DNA of 48,782 nucleotides from JAYRWD01 sp041918255. Lineage in GTDB: Bacteria > Patescibacteriota > Dojkabacteria > B142 > WJKM01. Below the pieces are notes generated by a model. That model saw only the letters and a list, made by a program, of their open reading frames with translations, searched no databases and was not told the origin of the DNA. The DNA lies in the NCBI GenBank assembly GCA_041918255.1, contig JAYRWD010000054.1, forward strand, positions 1 through 48,782. The letters run 5' to 3'. This document shows positions 16,438 through 25,284 of this stretch, one piece after another; the stretch's first letter is position 1; the number at the start of each line of letters is the position of its first letter. Both the position numbers and the translations under genes were made by a program.

Positions 16438-18912
16438 TTAAGATGTCTTGGTCCTTGCTATAAATAGCGCATACATTTCCTCATATGTATTCCATATTTT
16501 GTCCCACGATAAGCCTGTGGCCTTTTTCGTATTATTTTTAATCATTTCTCCTCTAATTTTATCATGTTGAATCAGGCTTCTAATCGTTTCGGCTAGGATC
16601 TTGCTATCTCCAAAAGGAAAAAGTTTGCCATTTTTGTTTTCTTCAATTAAATACCTAGCACCTTCAGTCGGTGTCGCAATAATGGCGTTCCCGTGGGCCA
16701 TGGCTTCAAGCATCGCAAGACCATAAGCTTCCCATTCTCCAGGAAATATAAAGATTTCGGATATATCCAGTATTTGATCGCGAATATTGTCATTTGGATT
16801 TTCAAAAATCGTAACTGTTTGGTTCAATTTATTTTCTACAATAAATCTTTTCATATTTTCCAAAGCACCTGCGTCATTCCCGATAAGCGCGAATTTGACT
16901 CCGGGCAAGTCATTATGTAAGTATTTGATTGCGTGTAAAAGTGTAAATACCCCTTTATATTCGTGAAATCTGCCGGTGAAAGAGATCAAAATGCTTTTTT
17001 CGCCCATACGCAGTTCATCCCGTAGTTTTTTTGAAGTGCGTGTTTGACGCAAGTGATATTCATCAATACCAAGTGGCAGAAACTTAATTTTTTCTGGGCT
17101 GATCTTATATTCATTAGCGAGCCATTGCGCTTGGTAAGGATTGACTTGCATTATGTAATCATAGAGCCAATTTAGGTAGATTCTCTGAATTCGAGTAAAA
17201 ACAATTTTAATAAGTTTCCCACATCTTGAATAGTCGCTTCTAGCCATGAACGGACCGTGTGGAGTATTCACGAAAGTAATTTTACGTTTCGAAGTGAATC
17301 TTTTGATAATTAAGCAAATATCATGCCACCAAAAACCGAAGCCTTGTGCGTGTATTATGCGCGCATTAGATTTCATCAGGCAAATGAAAAGCTCCGGGTT
17401 GAAACGTGCGTAGTAATACCTTTGGAAAAAAGAGGTCATTCTCACAATTTGGTAACCAAATCTATTCTCAATTTTTTCTAAATTAGGTAAATGTTTGTGC
17501 GTTAACACTGAAACTTTGTAATTGGCGAAAGCGAGACGCCGAGCAATCTCAGAGATATAAAGCTCAACTCCACCTTTAAACGGGAAAGCAAAAGGAGCAA
17601 CAAATAATACATCTGGTGAATTCTCAATTGGTGGAGATCCTCCTTTAAATTTTTCTGTATTTGTATCCTTTGGAGGTTTCCGAAATTGCGGTTGAATATA
17701 CTTATTTAAACTTAGTCTTTTCTGAAATATATTCAGTGTTGCTTCTGCGGTTCTATCCCATGAATATTGTTTACGCGCTAGCTCTGCCTGCTTGTCTAAG
17801 ATCTTTTGATCGGGTTTTGACTTCATCAGTTGGAGCATATCGGTTGCCGTTCCTTCAACCGAATCGAGAGATGTAAAATGCGCGTATTCGTTAAACAACT
17901 CTTCATATACGGGTATTCGGGATAGCAAAACTTGTTTCGCGTTGCAAATAGCCTCAAGAGCCGCAATGCCAAATCCTTCATTTTGAGATAAATGCACTAC
18001 AAGCTTCGCATAGTGAATCATGATAGGAAGATCGTGCTCGTGCGCGAATCCGGTAAAAATTACTTGATTATCTATACCAAGTTGATGTGTCAGGTCGTTT
18101 AGTCTCTTCGCTTGTTGCGAATTCGCAGTTACTTTTCCATTCAGACTTCTTGACCATTCGCTAGATACACAAACAAAACGTATTGCAGGCATTTCAAAAG
18201 CGAACTTTTGAAATGCCTGCAAAAGGTACTCTAGGTTTTTGTTGCTCTCAATACCTCCAAAGTATAATATGTATTCTCCATTTATCCCGTATCTGTCAAA
18301 AATTTGTTTTTCGTAGCGCTTATCTTTAGGCACGTAGACTTTGTTTTCGCCTATACCTAACGGTATTGCAAATATCAATTCGTCAGGTATCTTTAAGGTT
18401 GTTGAAATAGATTTTTTTGCTGTTTGCGAGATAGTTACGATGGCATGTGAATTTCTTAGCGATTTATTTAGTAGATGTTTGTAAAACAGACCTTTGATAA
18501 GGTTATGTATTGAAGATTTTGCAGAATAAATTCCAGTTTGAAGAGGAATCAAATCATGTATTACTGTTATATTCTTCCATGAACCTCTGATTGGGGTACG
18601 CTCGAAATTAGGACAAAAATAGATATCAGGCCTAATTTTTTTTAAAATAGGTCTTAATGTCATCGGACCCCAAATTAGTTTGTCCAAAATAGAAGTTCTA
18701 ACCGCACCTACGCTATGAAAGTGAATATTGGTTTGATTAGATAATTTCGGATTGAGCCGCTCAAAGGTTTGCTTCGCACTTAAGAATCCAATAAGGTGCC
18801 ATTCGTGTGATTGGTCTGTCAGAAGTGAGTTTAGAAGGTTCAAGGTGTAATTTCCAATTCCTCGAAATGAATACTGATCAAAAAGACTGGTACAATCGAT
18901 GGCTATTCTCAT
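16438..18912 (-). CDS. Tandem GT4-type glycosyltransferase (two domains in one chain)
   Basis: 824 residues holding two complete GT-B glycosyltransferases. The first (about 1-390) begins MRIAIDCTSLFDQYSFRGIG and contains ILYFGGIESNKNLEYLL and the nucleotide-sugar motif SQNEGFGIAALEAI. The second (about 425-820) begins DVLFVAPFAFPFKGGVELYI and has ISFTGRFHEYKGVFTLLHAI and FPGEWEAYGLAMLEAMAHG. Both have the E-x7-E type motif of GT4 enzymes. Fused domains would add two sugars in sequence or combine an active and a regulatory unit; the sugars are unknown. The start lies 11 nt after the M15 gene, so the two form an operon. The stop abuts tRNA-Gly. Confidence 0.9.
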   Translation of the reverse strand: MRIAIDCTSLFDQYSFRGIGNYTLNLLNSLLTDQSHEWHLIGFLSAKQTFERLNPKLSNQTNIHFHSVGAVRTSILDKLIWGPMTLRPILKKIRPDIYFCPNFERTPIRGSWKNITVIHDLIPLQTGIYSAKSSIHNLIKGLFYKHLLNKSLRNSHAIVTISQTAKKSISTTLKIPDELIFAIPLGIGENKVYVPKDKRYEKQIFDRYGINGEYILYFGGIESNKNLEYLLQAFQKFAFEMPAIRFVCVSSEWSRSLNGKVTANSQQAKRLNDLTHQLGIDNQVIFTGFAHEHDLPIMIHYAKLVVHLSQNEGFGIAALEAICNAKQVLLSRIPVYEELFNEYAHFTSLDSVEGTATDMLQLMKSKPDQKILDKQAELARKQYSWDRTAEATLNIFQKRLSLNKYIQPQFRKPPKDTNTEKFKGGSPPIENSPDVLFVAPFAFPFKGGVELYISEIARRLAFANYKVSVLTHKHLPNLEKIENRFGYQIVRMTSFFQRYYYARFNPELFICLMKSNARIIHAQGFGFWWHDICLIIKRFTSKRKITFVNTPHGPFMARSDYSRCGKLIKIVFTRIQRIYLNWLYDYIMQVNPYQAQWLANEYKISPEKIKFLPLGIDEYHLRQTRTSKKLRDELRMGEKSILISFTGRFHEYKGVFTLLHAIKYLHNDLPGVKFALIGNDAGALENMKRFIVENKLNQTVTIFENPNDNIRDQILDISEIFIFPGEWEAYGLAMLEAMAHGNAIIATPTEGARYLIEENKNGKLFPFGDSKILAETIRSLIQHDKIRGEMIKNNTKKATGLSWDKIWNTYEEMYALFIARTKTS

Positions 18913-18923
18913 ATCGGTTATTG

Positions 18924-19967
18924 TTAATCTTTAGAATTTTCAATAAGTGCCAGGTACTCTTGAGGGGAAAATATCCCCAGTTTATGGATGTTGCTAGCAT
19001 GCTCCAGACCCATATATCGCCAGTGCCATGGTTCAAAACTATATCCAGTTATACTCTGTTTACCTTCCGGATACGAAAGCACAAAACCATATTTCCAAGC
19101 ATTCTTATTCAACCACTTATAAGCTAGGGTATCCTCGAATGGTTTAGCTTTGTCAATATATTCTGAAGTCCCGAAGTCAATCGCAATTCCGAGTTGGTGT
19201 TCACTATGCCCAGGAGTGGCTGTGAGCTTTTCAGCCCGATTCGGCCCTAGTTGTTCGGTAAAACGAGTATTTATATCATATTGGTCGTCAAAATCACGAT
19301 AAGCAGAATTAATAGCAAGAGAAATTCCGTCTTGGCTGGCTGCGTTCATCATTTTCAGAAGATCGAAATAGACTATCTGGTGGACTTTGACAAGTTTTCC
19401 CTGCATTTGGAATTCGGCAAATTCAAAGTTTTTTTCAAATCTGGCTTCAACACAGTGTAATTTGTCTATTTGTAAAGTTAGTATGTCTTCTTTCGGGTCG
19501 AACAGTTGACAGGTAGGCGAAGAATCTAAGCCAAGTATTTGCTGATTTGTGGCTTTGAGCCAAGGATTAACAAAGAGCCATGTTTCAGAAGTATTTCCGA
19601 CTTGGTCCGCAAATTTTAGTTTTAAAATTTTGTTATACTGATTTGTGGACAAATGTACGGGATAAATATACGTATTATCTTGGATTCGAGGTTCGCTAAG
19701 CGAGAGAAAGCTTGAGGAATTTATGAGGGATACGGGTTCGTTACTTTGCAAGAAATTTTCTCCTTGATTCAATCTATCATCAATTACATTCTCCTTGAGT
19801 TTTACAACGGGCGGGGTTTTGTCTACATATGTTTCGTTCTGTTGCTGATAACCATTCGTAGGAAAGAGGAGGGGATTAGAGAATAAGATTAAAGGAATGA
19901 AAAACAAATAAATAAACGATCCAAATAATTGATACCTTTTGCGTTTTTCTTCTTGACCAAGAAACAT
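18924..19967 (-). CDS. M15 family D-Ala-D-Ala carboxypeptidase (VanY-like), membrane-anchored
   Basis: 347 residues. The N-terminal membrane segment (about 11-29, YQLFGSFIYLFFIPLILF) is followed by a ~150-residue beta-rich extracellular region and a C-terminal VanY domain from about residue 190. Zinc-site motifs are visible: GHSEHQLGIAIDFG (SxHxxGxAxD) and EPWHWRY. INSAYRDFDDQ is the usual substrate-site strand. It should trim peptidoglycan stem peptides on the outer face of the membrane. It is divergent from sppA across a 49-bp gap and leads the two-gene operon with the tandem glycosyltransferase. Confidence 0.9.
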   Translation of the reverse strand: MFLGQEEKRKRYQLFGSFIYLFFIPLILFSNPLLFPTNGYQQQNETYVDKTPPVVKLKENVIDDRLNQGENFLQSNEPVSLINSSSFLSLSEPRIQDNTYIYPVHLSTNQYNKILKLKFADQVGNTSETWLFVNPWLKATNQQILGLDSSPTCQLFDPKEDILTLQIDKLHCVEARFEKNFEFAEFQMQGKLVKVHQIVYFDLLKMMNAASQDGISLAINSAYRDFDDQYDINTRFTEQLGPNRAEKLTATPGHSEHQLGIAIDFGTSEYIDKAKPFEDTLAYKWLNKNAWKYGFVLSYPEGKQSITGYSFEPWHWRYMGLEHASNIHKLGIFSPQEYLALIENSKD

Positions 19968-20002
19968 AGCTTTTATAAACTAAGATGATTTCATTTAAAC
20001 AT

Positions 20003-20008
20003 TATAAT
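20003..20008 (+). promoter_or_regulatory. -10 box (TATAAT) of sppA, probably leaderless
   Basis: TATAAT ends 8 nt before the ATG at 20017, so the transcript should begin at or next to the start codon. No Shine-Dalgarno could fit. No clear -35 is visible. Confidence 0.55.
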
Positions 20009-20016
20009 ATTTTACG

Positions 20017-21021
20017 ATGAATAATACGTTTAGTGCTATGGTAAAAAATATTGCAGCTTTCTCTGGCTTTATCGGGTGTGCTGTAATTATAGCTTTATTA
20101 TTATTATGTTGTGCATTAACTTTCGTTGTATATGGATTTACTTCCATGCCCCAAGGGTTTGTTGAAAAAACCTATACTTCGGAAACACTTGAGGATAATG
20201 GGGTCATGGAAAAAATATTCATAATAGATGTCGAAGGTGTCGTTGCAGATGTGGAAGATGGTATCCATAACTCATCGGTGGTTGACTATATTTTAAGTTC
20301 TTTGGATGATGCGCAGAAAGATCAGGATGTCATTGGTGTTATATTGCGAATGAATACACCCGGTGGGACGGTGTACGATACTGGGCTTATCGCAGATAAA
20401 ATTAGCGAACTCCAAGCTGGTGAAAAGCCGGTGGTGACAATTATGGAAGATATCGTAGCGTCTGGTGGCTATTGGATTGCCGCACAGACAGACTATATTT
20501 ATGCGAATCCTCAGACGATTACTGGAAGTATTGGAGTTTTGCTACAGACGGTAGAGTATGATGAATTATTTAAAAAGGTAGGTTTAGAGGAAGTAATAAT
20601 CACCAATACTGCTGGGAAGAATAAAGCCCCGAGAAATCTCAATGATCCTGAGACCGAAGGATATAAGATATATAAAGCCATGCTTGATGATACATACGAA
20701 GAATTCATAAAGGTCATATTGGCTGGTCGAAAATTAAATCGTCTAGAGCTAGAACCAATTGCGGATGGTAGGGTATTATCTGCAGGACAAGCAAAGCAAT
20801 ATAAACTTATAGATGCTTATGGTGGATTAGAAGAGGCTAAACAATATATCCAAGAAAGAACTGGCAAAGAGCTTTTTGATGTAATCGAATTGAAAAGGAG
20901 CGAATTGATCGGATTTAGTTCATTCTCGAGTAAAGTGAAAGTGTTATTAACAAAAGTGGATGATCCATTGGCAAAGACGGGAATTGTGGTTTATGCCTTA
21001 CCGGAGGAGTTTTTTAATTAG
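20017..21021 (+). CDS. sppA: Signal peptide peptidase, S49 family
   Basis: 334 residues. A membrane anchor spans about 20-45 (CAVIIALLLLCCALTFVVYG) and the serine protease domain follows. RMNTPGGTVYDTGLI and MEDIVASGGYWIAAQTDYIY carry the S49 fold and the candidate nucleophile Ser in ASGGYW (near residue 150). PQTITGSIGV is the conserved loop after it. The Lys general base of short SppA forms lies around FIKVILAGRKL. The enzyme degrades released signal peptides and membrane fragments. The single-domain length matches Gram-positive and archaeal-type SppA rather than the doubled E. coli form. Confidence 0.92.
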   Translation: MNNTFSAMVKNIAAFSGFIGCAVIIALLLLCCALTFVVYGFTSMPQGFVEKTYTSETLEDNGVMEKIFIIDVEGVVADVEDGIHNSSVVDYILSSLDDAQKDQDVIGVILRMNTPGGTVYDTGLIADKISELQAGEKPVVTIMEDIVASGGYWIAAQTDYIYANPQTITGSIGVLLQTVEYDELFKKVGLEEVIITNTAGKNKAPRNLNDPETEGYKIYKAMLDDTYEEFIKVILAGRKLNRLELEPIADGRVLSAGQAKQYKLIDAYGGLEEAKQYIQERTGKELFDVIELKRSELIGFSSFSSKVKVLLTKVDDPLAKTGIVVYALPEEFFN

Positions 21022-21104
21022 AAACAAGTAAAGAAACTACACTTGTTAATTCTTGAATTTCGTGTTGTCTTCATAACGCTGAGCCTTATAAAATAAATAC
21101 TTCA

Positions 21105-21782
21105 ATGTCAATCATCACAGCCTTAAAAGCTGGGTCGCGACCTGAGCGTGTTAATGTATTTTTGGATGATAAATTCGCGTTTTCATTGGATCTGGGTGTT
21201 GTTGCCGAGTTTGGATTGGTCAAAGGTATGGCAATTGATGAACAGTTGAAATTAGCGATTGGCAAGCGTGAGATTTTCCTTAGATCCTATTTTTACTCTC
21301 TGTCAAAGTTTGCTCGACGCCCGCATTCAAAATTTGAAATTAAAAACGCGCTTTATTTGTGGCTAATGAAACATCAGAAAAAAATAATTTCACAATTTGG
21401 AGAGGTATGTTATGATCAAAAACTTTTTTCGCAACAGGTAATTTTGAAGCTTGAACAAGAGGCAATATTAGATGAAAGGGCTTTTGTGCAATATGTTTAC
21501 CAAAGCAAAACCAATAAGAAAAGTTTAAGAGAAATCCATCAGTTTTTGAGGAGTAAAGGTATACAGAAAGAATTAATCGATGAAGTTTTAGAAAAAGATC
21601 TGCAACACGAAAGTGATCTGGCTTTTAAATACGCGAGGGTTAAATTTGAAAGTTTACAAAGTAAAAATTTAGAGAAAAGAGAATTGAACAATAAACTTTA
21701 TCAGCATCTGTCACGTAAAGGATTTGATTTTGAGTTAATCAAATCGGTAGTAGAACAGCTTGTTGATTCTAATCATATATGA
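21105..21782 (+). CDS. recX: RecX family regulatory protein
   Basis: 225 residues built of helical three-helix repeats. The N-terminus VNVFLDDKFAFSLDLGVVAEFGL and SKFARRPHSKFEIKNALYLW match the RecX opening; LDERAFVQYVYQSKTNKKSLREIHQFLRSKGI and LYQHLSRKGFDFELIKSVV are typical of the second and third repeats. RecX binds RecA filaments and limits recombination; recA itself is not in this window. TATAAA lies 12 nt before the ATG, so the leader would be very short. Confidence 0.85.
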   Translation: MSIITALKAGSRPERVNVFLDDKFAFSLDLGVVAEFGLVKGMAIDEQLKLAIGKREIFLRSYFYSLSKFARRPHSKFEIKNALYLWLMKHQKKIISQFGEVCYDQKLFSQQVILKLEQEAILDERAFVQYVYQSKTNKKSLREIHQFLRSKGIQKELIDEVLEKDLQHESDLAFKYARVKFESLQSKNLEKRELNNKLYQHLSRKGFDFELIKSVVEQLVDSNHI

Positions 21783-21843
21783 GCGAATGGTGAAGTGGTA
21801 GGTTATCATTTTTTTACCAAATATATTTATTATTTTTATTCAG

Positions 21844-23058
21844 TTGGACAAAATTCAAAATCTGAATACTCCAAACTTTGTGTCGGATGTAGATCAAGAG
21901 AAGTTAGTTGAGAATGTGGTTAAACTCTGCGCGCAACCAACAATCACGAAAGATAAGAATGAATATCTTTGTTCGCAAATTGTACGTGATATATTTACGG
22001 AAATAGGAGTTGATAGCATTGAAATGTTTGAAAAGGATAAGGGTCGTTCAAATCTTGTGGCCAGGATCAAAGGAAAGAAGAAAGGTTCGGTTCTAGCAAT
22101 TATCGGCCACACTGATGTAGTACCCATAGATGGCCAGAATTGGAATAGTGATCCATTTATTCCTGTGATAAAAGAAGGAAAGATTTACGCAAGAGGAGCG
22201 ATAGATAATAAAGGTCCATTTGCGGCAGCTTTTGAAGGTGTTAGAATATTCATTGCAAAATATGGTCGCGAATTCGCGGGTGAGATTGTTTTGATAACTG
22301 CTGCGGATGAAGAAATGGGGAGTACATATGGAGTAAAATATCTATTTGGTGAATGTGGAATGAAATGTGATTTTGCTTTAGTACCTGATGGAGGAGAAAG
22401 AGGTGAATTGATATATGGTGAGATGGGTGCGTTACATATTAAATTTACCACGCATGGAAAGGCATATCATGGATCAGTACCCGAGAAAGGTATAAATGCC
22501 ATTGTTCCTTTAGCGGAATTGCTAGTAGGTATTAATAAGGTTGCTTGGACAGAAATGAAAGGAGATCCAGAATTTGACCATACTGTGCTTAATATCGGAT
22601 TAATCCAGGGTGGAACCGCTGCAAATATAGTCCCAGATAGCGCTCATTTTTCGGCAATGTGGAGATACCCTGCCGGTATCACTGATAAAGATATAGTGGT
22701 CAAAGTTGAGAGAGTATTGGTATCGGTGAGAAAATTATATCCTAAGGTGAAATTTGGGTATGATACTTTGGCATTAAGTCTTCCGCATATTGCGAAAAAG
22801 GATAGTATATTAGGTCAAGCCTGTCAAAATGCGTGTAAAAGACTCGGTTTGAAGACTCCAAGATTAAAAACAATTCGTGGATTGTCAGTTGCTAAATTTG
22901 TCAACCAGGCTTGTGGCGCGGATGTAATTGTTGATGGCCCAATGGATGGGTCAGAAGGTTTGATGCATCAACCTAATGAAAATGTAGATATTCTATCTTT
23001 GGTTAGTTTTGCTAAATACTATGCGTTGGTATTAGAAGACATGATGACTGAAAAGTAA
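21844..23058 (+). CDS. M20 family metallohydrolase (ArgE/DapE/dipeptidase group)
   Basis: 404 residues, full length for the family. Metal and catalytic motifs are in order: IIGHTDVVPID (first zinc His and Asp), YARGAIDNKGPFAA (bridging Asp), ITAADEEMGSTYG (catalytic Glu pair), and a C-terminal DGPMDGSEGLMHQPNENVDI supplying the last His. It hydrolyses an amide, as a di- or tripeptidase or an N-acyl amino acid deacylase; substrate is not decided by these motifs. The start is a TTG at 21844 after an AT-rich stretch without a Shine-Dalgarno. It is a distinct family branch from the M20 gene in the arginine operon. Confidence 0.86.
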   Translation: MDKIQNLNTPNFVSDVDQEKLVENVVKLCAQPTITKDKNEYLCSQIVRDIFTEIGVDSIEMFEKDKGRSNLVARIKGKKKGSVLAIIGHTDVVPIDGQNWNSDPFIPVIKEGKIYARGAIDNKGPFAAAFEGVRIFIAKYGREFAGEIVLITAADEEMGSTYGVKYLFGECGMKCDFALVPDGGERGELIYGEMGALHIKFTTHGKAYHGSVPEKGINAIVPLAELLVGINKVAWTEMKGDPEFDHTVLNIGLIQGGTAANIVPDSAHFSAMWRYPAGITDKDIVVKVERVLVSVRKLYPKVKFGYDTLALSLPHIAKKDSILGQACQNACKRLGLKTPRLKTIRGLSVAKFVNQACGADVIVDGPMDGSEGLMHQPNENVDILSLVSFAKYYALVLEDMMTEK

Positions 23059-23113
23059 GATGTGGTATACTCAGAGTAGAGAAATCTGGATCTTTAAATA
23101 TTAACCATCAGAC

Positions 23114-23434
23114 ATGGCTAGACCAACCTTAGCCGAGCGTATCAGGTCGGCACGAGAAGAGGCACGTTTATCACAGCTTCAAATTGCCGTGGCGTTAGGA
23201 GTATCTGATAAAACAATCAGTGGGTATGAATCCGGTAGGATTAGTCCGCCAATATCAAAGTTGGAGAGGATAGGAGAGTTATTAAAAAAACCTATTGGCT
23301 ATTTCGTGGGTGACGACCCCAAACATTATACTGTGGCAGCTAGATTGCGGTCTCTTGAAATCGCTTTGCGTGATATTAGGCAAGATTTGCGAGAGATAAA
23401 ATTGATTGCCTCAAATGGCGGTTTAGATGTTTAA
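23114..23434 (+). CDS. XRE-family HTH transcriptional regulator
   Basis: 106 residues. An N-terminal Cro/C1-type helix-turn-helix occupies about residues 6-62: LAERIRSAREEARLSQLQIA, ALGVSDKTISGYESGRISPP. The remainder is a short linker and a likely coiled-coil helix (RLRSLEIALRDIRQDLREIKL) for dimerisation. A TATACT box at about 23066 would give a leader of some 40 nt. Its targets cannot be read from sequence; the rplS transcription unit follows. Confidence 0.88.
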   Translation: MARPTLAERIRSAREEARLSQLQIAVALGVSDKTISGYESGRISPPISKLERIGELLKKPIGYFVGDDPKHYTVAARLRSLEIALRDIRQDLREIKLIASNGGLDV

Positions 23435-23451
23435 GATATTGAACTTGAGGT

Positions 23452-23488
23452 AAAAAGCCCTAAAGTGCTAAAATCATAAAGCTTTTTT
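23452..23488 (+). terminator. Probable terminator after the XRE regulator
   Basis: AAAAAGC and GCTTTTTT arms enclose a loop of about 22 nt and end in a T-rich stretch. The loop is long, so confidence is moderate. Confidence 0.45.
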
Positions 23489-23520
23489 GATTTTTATCAC
23501 AAATTATTACTCATACTATA

Positions 23521-24027
23521 ATGAATATAGATTTTGCTAAAATTGTCGAAATGCCATATATGAAAAAGAGGATACCAAAGATAGACGTGGGGGATACTGT
23601 AAGTATATCATCGGTAGTACGAGATGCGAAAACAGACAAAAAAAGAAATCAGGAATTCAAAGGGTTAGTGATCAGCATGAAGAATAGCGGAGTTCGCCAG
23701 ACTATAACGGTGAGAAAGATTACGGACGGGGTAGGAGTGGAGAAGATTTTTCCGATTCATTCACCCGCGGTAAGCAAAATTAGTATCCTCAAGAAGGGTA
23801 AAGTACGACAGGCAAAAATATTTTACATGCGCGATAGAATAGGAAAGAAAGCAGTCAAAGTGCAAGCGAGCGGAGTTCCAGTAGAATATATTCAATTGAC
23901 AGAGGAAGAAGTCAAGAAACTGGAGGTAGAAGAAACTCTTGCTGTCGAAGAACCAAAAGCCGAGGAAATTCAATCAGAGAAAGTTGAAGCGGTTGAGGTG
24001 GCAGAGGTCACCGAAGGTAAAGAATGA
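23521..24027 (+). CDS. rplS: Ribosomal protein bL19 with an acidic C-terminal extension
   Basis: 168 residues against the usual ~115. The core (about 1-115) is clear: KKRIPKIDVGDTVSI, QEFKGLVISM, RQTITVRKITDGVGVEKIFPIHSPAV, KGKVRQAKIFYMRDRIGKKAV. Residues 125-168 are an added tail made almost entirely of Glu, Val and Ala. The core sits at the 30S/50S interface; the tail should be disordered and exposed. A TATAAT box overlaps the start codon, so if that box is real the transcript would begin inside the gene; more likely transcription starts elsewhere. A terminator follows at 24137. Confidence 0.93.
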   Translation: MNIDFAKIVEMPYMKKRIPKIDVGDTVSISSVVRDAKTDKKRNQEFKGLVISMKNSGVRQTITVRKITDGVGVEKIFPIHSPAVSKISILKKGKVRQAKIFYMRDRIGKKAVKVQASGVPVEYIQLTEEEVKKLEVEETLAVEEPKAEEIQSEKVEAVEVAEVTEGKE

Positions 24028-24136
24028 GATAACTGCCGATCGAAAAACTAAGCCATAGACTTTGTGCGAAACTAAGTAAAACTAACATATAGGGTGACAT
24101 AGTAAATAAAGTTTCGCATAAAATCACATGTATAAT

Positions 24137-24158
24137 AAAGAGCGTACGGGCTCTTTTT
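24137..24158 (+). terminator. Rho-independent terminator after rplS
   Basis: Stem AAAGAGC/GCTCTTT with a 6-nt loop (GTACGG) and a T-run. A TATAAT sequence directly abuts its 5' edge, so promoter-like and terminator signals are juxtaposed just before rnhB. Confidence 0.8.
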
Positions 24159-24174
24159 CTTTGAATTGATAAAA

Positions 24175-24801
24175 ATGAAGAAACAAACAAATGGTCTATA
24201 TCCTACATATGAAAGCTCATTGTTAGATCAAGGCTATCAAGCAGTTGTAGGGATAGATGAGGTGGGTCGGGGGGCATGGGCTGGTCCAATGTATGTTTGT
24301 GGGTATATCTTTACTCGAGAGGTTAAATATGTGGACTCGATAAGAGACTCTAAGACCTTAAGTCGCAGACAAAGAGAACTAGTCTATGAGCCTTTGGCTA
24401 ATTCATCTGTCTATCGAATCGAATCAGTAATCCCGGATGCCATTGATAAAATCGGGTTGACCAAGTGTATGGTTGGCGCTTTTCAGAAGATTGCAGATTT
24501 TGCAAAAAATACCCTAGGCAGTAAAGTTAAAATAAAATATTTGGTCGATGGCAATTCTTTCGAGACTTACGGTAGTGACGTCGAGTTTATTATCCGAGGA
24601 GATAACAAATACTACTCTATAGCCAGCGCGTCTATACTTGCTAAAGTTGAAAGAGATCGGTTAATGGAGGATATCGACCGCGAACACCCAGGGTATTTGT
24701 TTGCATCAAATGTGGGTTATGGTACTGCCCAACATCGCAAGGCTATTGAAGAAAACGGATTGGTTGCGGGATTACATCGCAACAGTTATATTCACTTTTA
24801 A
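24175..24801 (+). CDS. rnhB: Ribonuclease HII
   Basis: Removes RNA from RNA-DNA hybrids and misincorporated ribonucleotides. Residues 24-38 carry the DEGRG-like active site, VVGIDEVGRGAWAGP (Asp28, Glu29). The third carboxylate is in KYLVDGNSF and the fourth in ILAKVERDRLMEDID. IRDSKTLSRRQRE is the conserved substrate loop. About 208 residues from the ATG at 24175; a TTG at 24166 would add three residues. The stop overlaps the convergent TrmB-like gene by 4 nt. Confidence 0.94.
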   Translation: MKKQTNGLYPTYESSLLDQGYQAVVGIDEVGRGAWAGPMYVCGYIFTREVKYVDSIRDSKTLSRRQRELVYEPLANSSVYRIESVIPDAIDKIGLTKCMVGAFQKIADFAKNTLGSKVKIKYLVDGNSFETYGSDVEFIIRGDNKYYSIASASILAKVERDRLMEDIDREHPGYLFASNVGYGTAQHRKAIEENGLVAGLHRNSYIHF

Positions 24802-25280
24802 ATAACCGAGGTTTTTCCACCTTTGCCGATAATTGGCAGGTCACCTTGTTGCCAGAGTATTTTGAAAAGTTTTATTTGTTCGTTTGCGAAATGTTGATTA
24901 ACTATCTCTACTCCATAAACTGGTTCGTCTAGGGTATAAAAAGCTACGACATTATTATATATTAGAGTTTCTAGCTCAATTTTGAATATTTGTGGTGAGA
25001 TGCAACGGATATTCATAACTTTCTCATGAAATTCTACTTGTTTCGTATATTTTTCGTGAAAGTGTTGGTTTGTTAACTCAAAGACTTTTATTTTCCGGCT
25101 AATAAAATCTTTTCTAACTATCTCTGCTTCGTCATAACCAAAGATATCATTTAGAGAGGCATAACTTGTTTCATAAATATAAAGATGATTTTTCGCCTCA
25201 AGCGAGTTGCGTGTAATATGGGCGACCCCCTCTTTGCCATAGTATGTCTGAATCTGAGAAGCTACATCCGAGATATTCAT
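24798..25280 (-). CDS. Small protein resembling a TrmB-type sensor domain without HTH
   Basis: 160 residues, no family certain. The C-terminal EIVNQHFANEQIKLFKILWQQG resembles the end of TrmB-like regulators' phospholipase-D-like sensing domain (xNxxFAExxxxxFxxxW). The preceding VVAFYTLDEPVYG strand fits as well. There is no winged-helix region ahead of it, so it could not bind DNA in the usual way. It begins 4 nt after the EamA gene stop and is cotranscribed with it, so it may sense the exporter's substrate; that is inference. Confidence 0.45.
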   Translation of the reverse strand: MNISDVASQIQTYYGKEGVAHITRNSLEAKNHLYIYETSYASLNDIFGYDEAEIVRKDFISRKIKVFELTNQHFHEKYTKQVEFHEKVMNIRCISPQIFKIELETLIYNNVVAFYTLDEPVYGVEIVNQHFANEQIKLFKILWQQGDLPIIGKGGKTSVI

Positions 25281-25284
25281 AATA

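Noticed and set aside
24131..24136. Promoter of rnhB at TATAAT
   Set aside because: A complete terminator follows immediately, so transcripts from it would stop before the gene; kept only as a remark.
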